Positions 60,720 through 64,000 of a DNA stretch of 64,000 nucleotides are shown here, piece by piece. Position 1 is the stretch's first letter, and each line of letters opens with the position of its first letter. The position numbers and the translations under genes were made by a program. The notes under the pieces were generated by a model that did no database searches, was not told where the DNA came from, and was given only the letters and a program-made list of their open reading frames with translations. The stretch spans positions 62,001 to 126,000 of the forward strand of contig JAWXCK010000074.1 of assembly GCA_034408855.1 (NCBI GenBank), read 5' to 3'. This DNA comes from JAIYDQ01 sp034408855 (GTDB lineage Bacteria > Planctomycetota > Planctomycetia > Pirellulales > Pirellulaceae).

Positions 60720-61538
60720 TCAGCTTTCGACCATAGGTTGCAAAAATCCGTTCGCGTCGCGATGGAGCCTGATCGGAATCTTGAACAACTTACTCAACGT
60801 TGCGTCGTCGAGCCCGTGCTTGCGATCGCCTTGATAGGAGGCTCGGCCATGATCGAGCAATACAACATTTTCAATACACGGTAGGATCTCTTCGAGATGA
60901 TGCGTGACGAGCACCAAGGTCGTTCCGCCATCGGCAATCTCTTGCAACTGATGAAGCAAAGTCTGCCGAGCTCCGATATCCAACCCGCTCGTCGGTTCAT
61001 CGAGGATCAATGCTCGGGGGCGATGGACGATAGCTCGGGCAAGTAAGATTCGTCGCCGCTCGCCGGTCGAGACATGCGCCACGCATCGATCATGAAGGTG
61101 ATCGACACGGCATCGCCGCAAAGCTTCTTTGGCTGCTTCTCTCATCGCTTCAGTCAGTTGCGATTTTTCGACCTCTAACTCGATCGAGCTGAATCCGGTC
61201 AAGACGACTTCTTCCGCCGTCAGACGCCCGGAACGTCCGAAGCTAAAATGAAAATCGATCTCCATATTGATGTAACCGAGCTGCTGGCGAAGCTCCCATA
61301 CATTCCAATTCGACTGACCGAGGATCTCGATCGAGCCAGTACTCTCGTCGACGACCGACGGATAGAAAAATCGCATAAGCAACTTGAGAAACGACGTCTT
61401 GCCTGACCCGTTCGGACCGAGGATGACCGTGTGCTGACCCAGTTGGATGCTCAGCGAAAGTTGGTCGAGGATGAGCACGCGATTCCGATGAAGGCTCACA
61501 TCGTTCAACTCGATCAGTTTTATGGAAGATTCAGTCAT
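60720..61538 (-). CDS. ABC ATPase (ModF/PhrA-like, soluble)
   Basis: A 272-aa ABC ATPase. Walker A is GPNGSGKTS, the signature is VSTGERRRILLARAI (STGER instead of LSGGQ), Walker B LILDEPTSGLD, and the switch His lies in VTHHLEEI. No permease gene is adjacent. The STGE-type signature and the HHLEE segment resemble molybdate-type ModF/PhrA-like single-chain ATPases, so a cytoplasmic role is possible. It begins 4 bp after the priA stop and is probably co-transcribed. Confidence 0.8.
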   Translation of the reverse strand: MTESSIKLIELNDVSLHRNRVLILDQLSLSIQLGQHTVILGPNGSGKTSFLKLLMRFFYPSVVDESTGSIEILGQSNWNVWELRQQLGYINMEIDFHFSFGRSGRLTAEEVVLTGFSSIELEVEKSQLTEAMREAAKEALRRCRVDHLHDRCVAHVSTGERRRILLARAIVHRPRALILDEPTSGLDIGARQTLLHQLQEIADGGTTLVLVTHHLEEILPCIENVVLLDHGRASYQGDRKHGLDDATLSKLFKIPIRLHRDANGFLQPMVES

Positions 61539-61542
61539 ATTG

Positions 61543-63831
61543 CTAAAGCATATCTATCGGATCGATGTCGATGACATAGAGAACCTCTTTGGGCGGTTTC
61601 AGTTCGGCATCGACACGCGTCAACAATCGATTCAATGAAGCAGCCGTGTCGGCGACTAACATAATATGAAATCGAAAGTTTCCTCGCAGGCGACTAAACG
61701 GCGGCGGAGCGGGACCGAGAATACGGATTTGCGTTTCCGATTGCTGATCGCGAATTCGCTTGAGAAGATTTCCAACCGAATCGGCAAAAGCTTCCGTCGT
61801 TACTAGCTCGGGGCCACGAATAATGATTCGAGCCATGGAACCATAAGGCGGGTATCCAAATTTCTCGCGGTTGGCTAACTCCTGAGCCGCAAAGCCGAGA
61901 AAATCGTGTTGGCTGGCTAGCTGGATCGCCAGATGGTCGGGCGTAAAGGTTTGAACCAGCACACGGCCAGCTTTGCTCCCTCGACCCGTTCGACCGGCGA
62001 CTTGGGTCACCAACTGAAATGTTCGCTCGGCCGCTCGAAAGTCTGGAAAATGAAGAGCCGTATCGGCGTTGATCACTCCTACCAACAAGACGTTAGGAAA
62101 ATCGAGTCCCTTGGCGATCATCTGAGTACCCATCAAGATGCGAATCTTCCCGCTGCGAAATTCGGACAGCGTCCGCTCATGGCTTCCCGGCTTTCGCATC
62201 GTATCGGAATCCATCCGAGCAACCGTCGCCATAGGAAAACGTTGCTTGACTTCCATCTCGAGTTTCTGTGTTCCGAGCCCCGTGTATCGAATGCCAGCGA
62301 ACTTACAGATGGGACAAACCGGCGGCGTTGGAATCGTGTAGTCGCAGTAATGGCAAACCGCTTTGCTCCCTTCGTGATGATGCGTCAAGGGAAGATCGCA
62401 ATCGGGACATGCGACGACATGCCCACACGCTGGACATTGAATCGCGGTCGCAAAACCTCGACGATTGAGTAGCAAAATAATCTGACCGTCGTCGCGAAGC
62501 GTTTCATGAATCGCTTGATAGAGCGGCTGCGAGATCGAACCACGATTCGGATCGCTCCGATTGCTTCGCAAGTCGATCGTGGTTACGTGAGGAAGCGGTC
62601 GATTGTGAATCCGTCGCGGCAAAGAAACGATTTTATACTGACCCGTTAGTGCTCGTCGATACGACTCCAACGACGGGGTTGCCGAACCGAGCACCAACGG
62701 AATCTGTTCGATAAACGCGCGATGCAATGCGACATCACGCGCATGGTATCGAGGCACCGAATCTTGCTTGAACGAAGTCTCATGCTCTTCATCCAGGATG
62801 ATCAATCCCGGTTGCGGTACAGGCGCGAATACGGCGCTTCGCGCCCCAACGACAACCTTTGCTTCACCATCGCTGATCCGACGCCATTGGTAGTGCCGCT
62901 CAGGGCCGCTCATGTGGCTATGCATCACCGCTACTTGCCCAAAGCGTTCTTGAAATCGAGTCCGAGTTTGCGGCGTGAGGGCGATTTCGGGGACTAAGAC
63001 AATCGATTGCCGTCCGAACGAAATCGTCTGCTCGATCGCTTGCATGTAGATTTCTGTTTTTCCGCTTCCCGTAATCCCATGCAACAGAATCGTCTGATGC
63101 TCGGACGAATCGAGAGCCTTGCGGATCGTCCCGAGCGCTAGTCGCTGATCGGCCGTTAAAGCCGGCGGTGTTACTCTAGTCTGCGGCGCATTGAATCGCT
63201 CGGCCCCTTCTAATACTCGCTCCGTTTTGGCTTCGATGTAGCCGTTTTCACGCAGCGCTTGAATGGGTCCCGCCGAGCAATTGGCGAGCTTTTGAAGCTG
63301 TTCGTTCGAAAGCGGTTCGGCGGCCAGTATCAGTTGCTGAAGAACATGCCGCTGTTTTGTCGGCAACTTCGCCACCAACGTTTCATCAGCCGCAATATTC
63401 GCCGGCGATAGCAGCGTCCGCATCCTGGTTCCGGCCATCGTGCGGACTCCGGCTGGAATCACCGCTTCAAAGACCTGCCCCAATGGAACAATATAGTAAC
63501 GCGACATCCATTGGATAAGCTTGAGAACATTGCCGGTGCAGAGCGGCTGAAGGTCGATCGTTTCCAAAATCGGTTTCAGCCGGCTTGGCGGTTGCGAAAC
63601 GACCTCAAGCCCGACACAGTAGCCAACCAGCTCGCGATTCCCCTTGCCAAGCGGAACTTTCACCCGCATCCCGATCGCGAGCGTTCCGGAAAGTTCGTCA
63701 GGAATCCGATAGTGAAAGGGGCCCCACGGTGCTTCGGAAAAAACGATCAGAGCTGCCGGTGTCGACGAAGCGGCGTCCAATTCCCATTCCGGCAAGTCTT
63801 GCGGAAAAAGTTCACCTTGTCGCGGATCCAT
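61543..63831 (-). CDS. priA: Primosomal protein N' (replication restart helicase)
   Basis: A 762-aa helicase. An N-terminal DNA-binding domain leads to Walker A GITGSGKTEIY, the DEEH box LDEEHETSFK, and the paired zinc-binding sites CPACGHVVACPDC and CHYCDYT..CPIC in the helicase core, then DTLRKPG-type MRKPGSHE and the GTQMIAKGLDFPNV motif. It restarts stalled replication forks. It is the first gene of a two-gene operon with the ABC ATPase. Confidence 0.94.
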   Translation of the reverse strand: MDPRQGELFPQDLPEWELDAASSTPAALIVFSEAPWGPFHYRIPDELSGTLAIGMRVKVPLGKGNRELVGYCVGLEVVSQPPSRLKPILETIDLQPLCTGNVLKLIQWMSRYYIVPLGQVFEAVIPAGVRTMAGTRMRTLLSPANIAADETLVAKLPTKQRHVLQQLILAAEPLSNEQLQKLANCSAGPIQALRENGYIEAKTERVLEGAERFNAPQTRVTPPALTADQRLALGTIRKALDSSEHQTILLHGITGSGKTEIYMQAIEQTISFGRQSIVLVPEIALTPQTRTRFQERFGQVAVMHSHMSGPERHYQWRRISDGEAKVVVGARSAVFAPVPQPGLIILDEEHETSFKQDSVPRYHARDVALHRAFIEQIPLVLGSATPSLESYRRALTGQYKIVSLPRRIHNRPLPHVTTIDLRSNRSDPNRGSISQPLYQAIHETLRDDGQIILLLNRRGFATAIQCPACGHVVACPDCDLPLTHHHEGSKAVCHYCDYTIPTPPVCPICKFAGIRYTGLGTQKLEMEVKQRFPMATVARMDSDTMRKPGSHERTLSEFRSGKIRILMGTQMIAKGLDFPNVLLVGVINADTALHFPDFRAAERTFQLVTQVAGRTGRGSKAGRVLVQTFTPDHLAIQLASQHDFLGFAAQELANREKFGYPPYGSMARIIIRGPELVTTEAFADSVGNLLKRIRDQQSETQIRILGPAPPPFSRLRGNFRFHIMLVADTAASLNRLLTRVDAELKPPKEVLYVIDIDPIDML

Positions 63832-64000
63832 GTCGCCAAACGTCTTCCGTATTCCATATCCCCAATAAATTCACCGCATCAGCCGCCGTGCGTTAGCACA
63901 CGGCTTCTGCGTCGCCGTAGTGAGCCGTTGGCGCTAGCCACGGGTTCTTCCTCTCCAGCATTACGCTCACGTATTATACTGTATCCTTGGCATTTCATTT
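63832..64000. repeat. Repeat-rich right edge
   Basis: The spacer upstream of priA holds a copy of the GCGCTAGCC element (63920-63944, GTGAGCCGTTGGCGCTAGCC onward) and a small hairpin CCGTGCGTTAGCACACGG (63884-63901). No gene is visible to the edge. Confidence 0.65.

Noticed and set aside
60720..61538. ABC ATPase as part of the importer at 20399-23316
   Set aside because: It is 37 kb away on the other strand, has a different signature (STGER), and the importer has its own ATPase.
1..64000. tRNA genes, rRNA genes and CRISPR arrays
   Set aside because: No T-loop/acceptor pattern, rRNA-like conserved string or regularly spaced direct repeat array was seen by eye; the repeats present are palindromic and dispersed.

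Overview
The window looks like chromosomal DNA from a planctomycete, probably of the Pirellulaceae type. Evidence: a Tat-exported Gfo/Idh/MocA oxidoreductase, a PQQ-like beta-propeller protein, a DUF3352-like secreted protein, an unusually extended sigma-70 factor, many GTG starts, and many short palindromic intergenic repeats. No rRNA, tRNA, CRISPR array, transposase or prophage was seen. Genes on both strands are mostly intact, but two genes (recQ and a stand-alone alpha-E gene) are clearly broken.

Layout. 13-6783: an arsenosugar-type cluster on the minus strand (ArsM-like methyltransferase, ArsS-like radical SAM enzyme, fused TIGR04282/TIGR04283 glycosyltransferase, MerA-like flavoprotein, small AtzG-like protein), with a divergent TVP38/TMEM64 membrane protein. 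7207-14653: membrane and envelope genes (duplicated ABC-2 permease, AI-2E-type permease, LPG-synthase-like flippase, polyprenyl-phosphate glycosyltransferase, GT-C-like membrane protein). 14970-15869: recQ pseudogene. 15979-23316: a seven-gene unit combining a membrane-anchored vWA protein, a solute-binding/OmpA fusion, a membrane coiled-coil protein, a PspA-like protein and a NitT/TauT-type ABC importer. I consider this the best candidate for a poorly described system. 23541-32618: a peptide-ligase/amidoligase cluster (circularly permuted ATP-grasp, alpha-E, transglutaminase-DUF2126, ATP-grasp/alpha-E fusion, transglutaminase).

32835-38992: Gfo/Idh/MocA enzyme, DEAD-box RNA helicase, and a gcvT-gcvH-lipoate ligase operon in which the last enzyme probably lipoylates GcvH. 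39124-53167: housekeeping and envelope genes (FHA protein, alpha/beta-hydrolase-like protein lacking the usual Ser, ferritin-like protein, DUF3352-like protein, purB, nucleoside deaminase, zinc-ribbon/TerB protein, ICMT-like methyltransferase, HtrA protease, sugar epimerase, lipoprotein). 53168-55503: a sigma factor preceded by a long leader with mutually exclusive pairings. 55579-63831: SDR epimerase, a small paralogous protein, PQQ-like protein, DAHP synthase, YhaM-type exonuclease, ABC ATPase and PriA.

Several repeat families link these regions: a roughly 104-bp element with copies at 3350 and 53191, a GTGAGCCG...GCGCTAGCC element with at least five copies, and several long hairpins at operon junctions. 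Some repeats appear to be read through inside coding sequences. Function calls come from recognisable motifs and remembered family knowledge; no database search was run.
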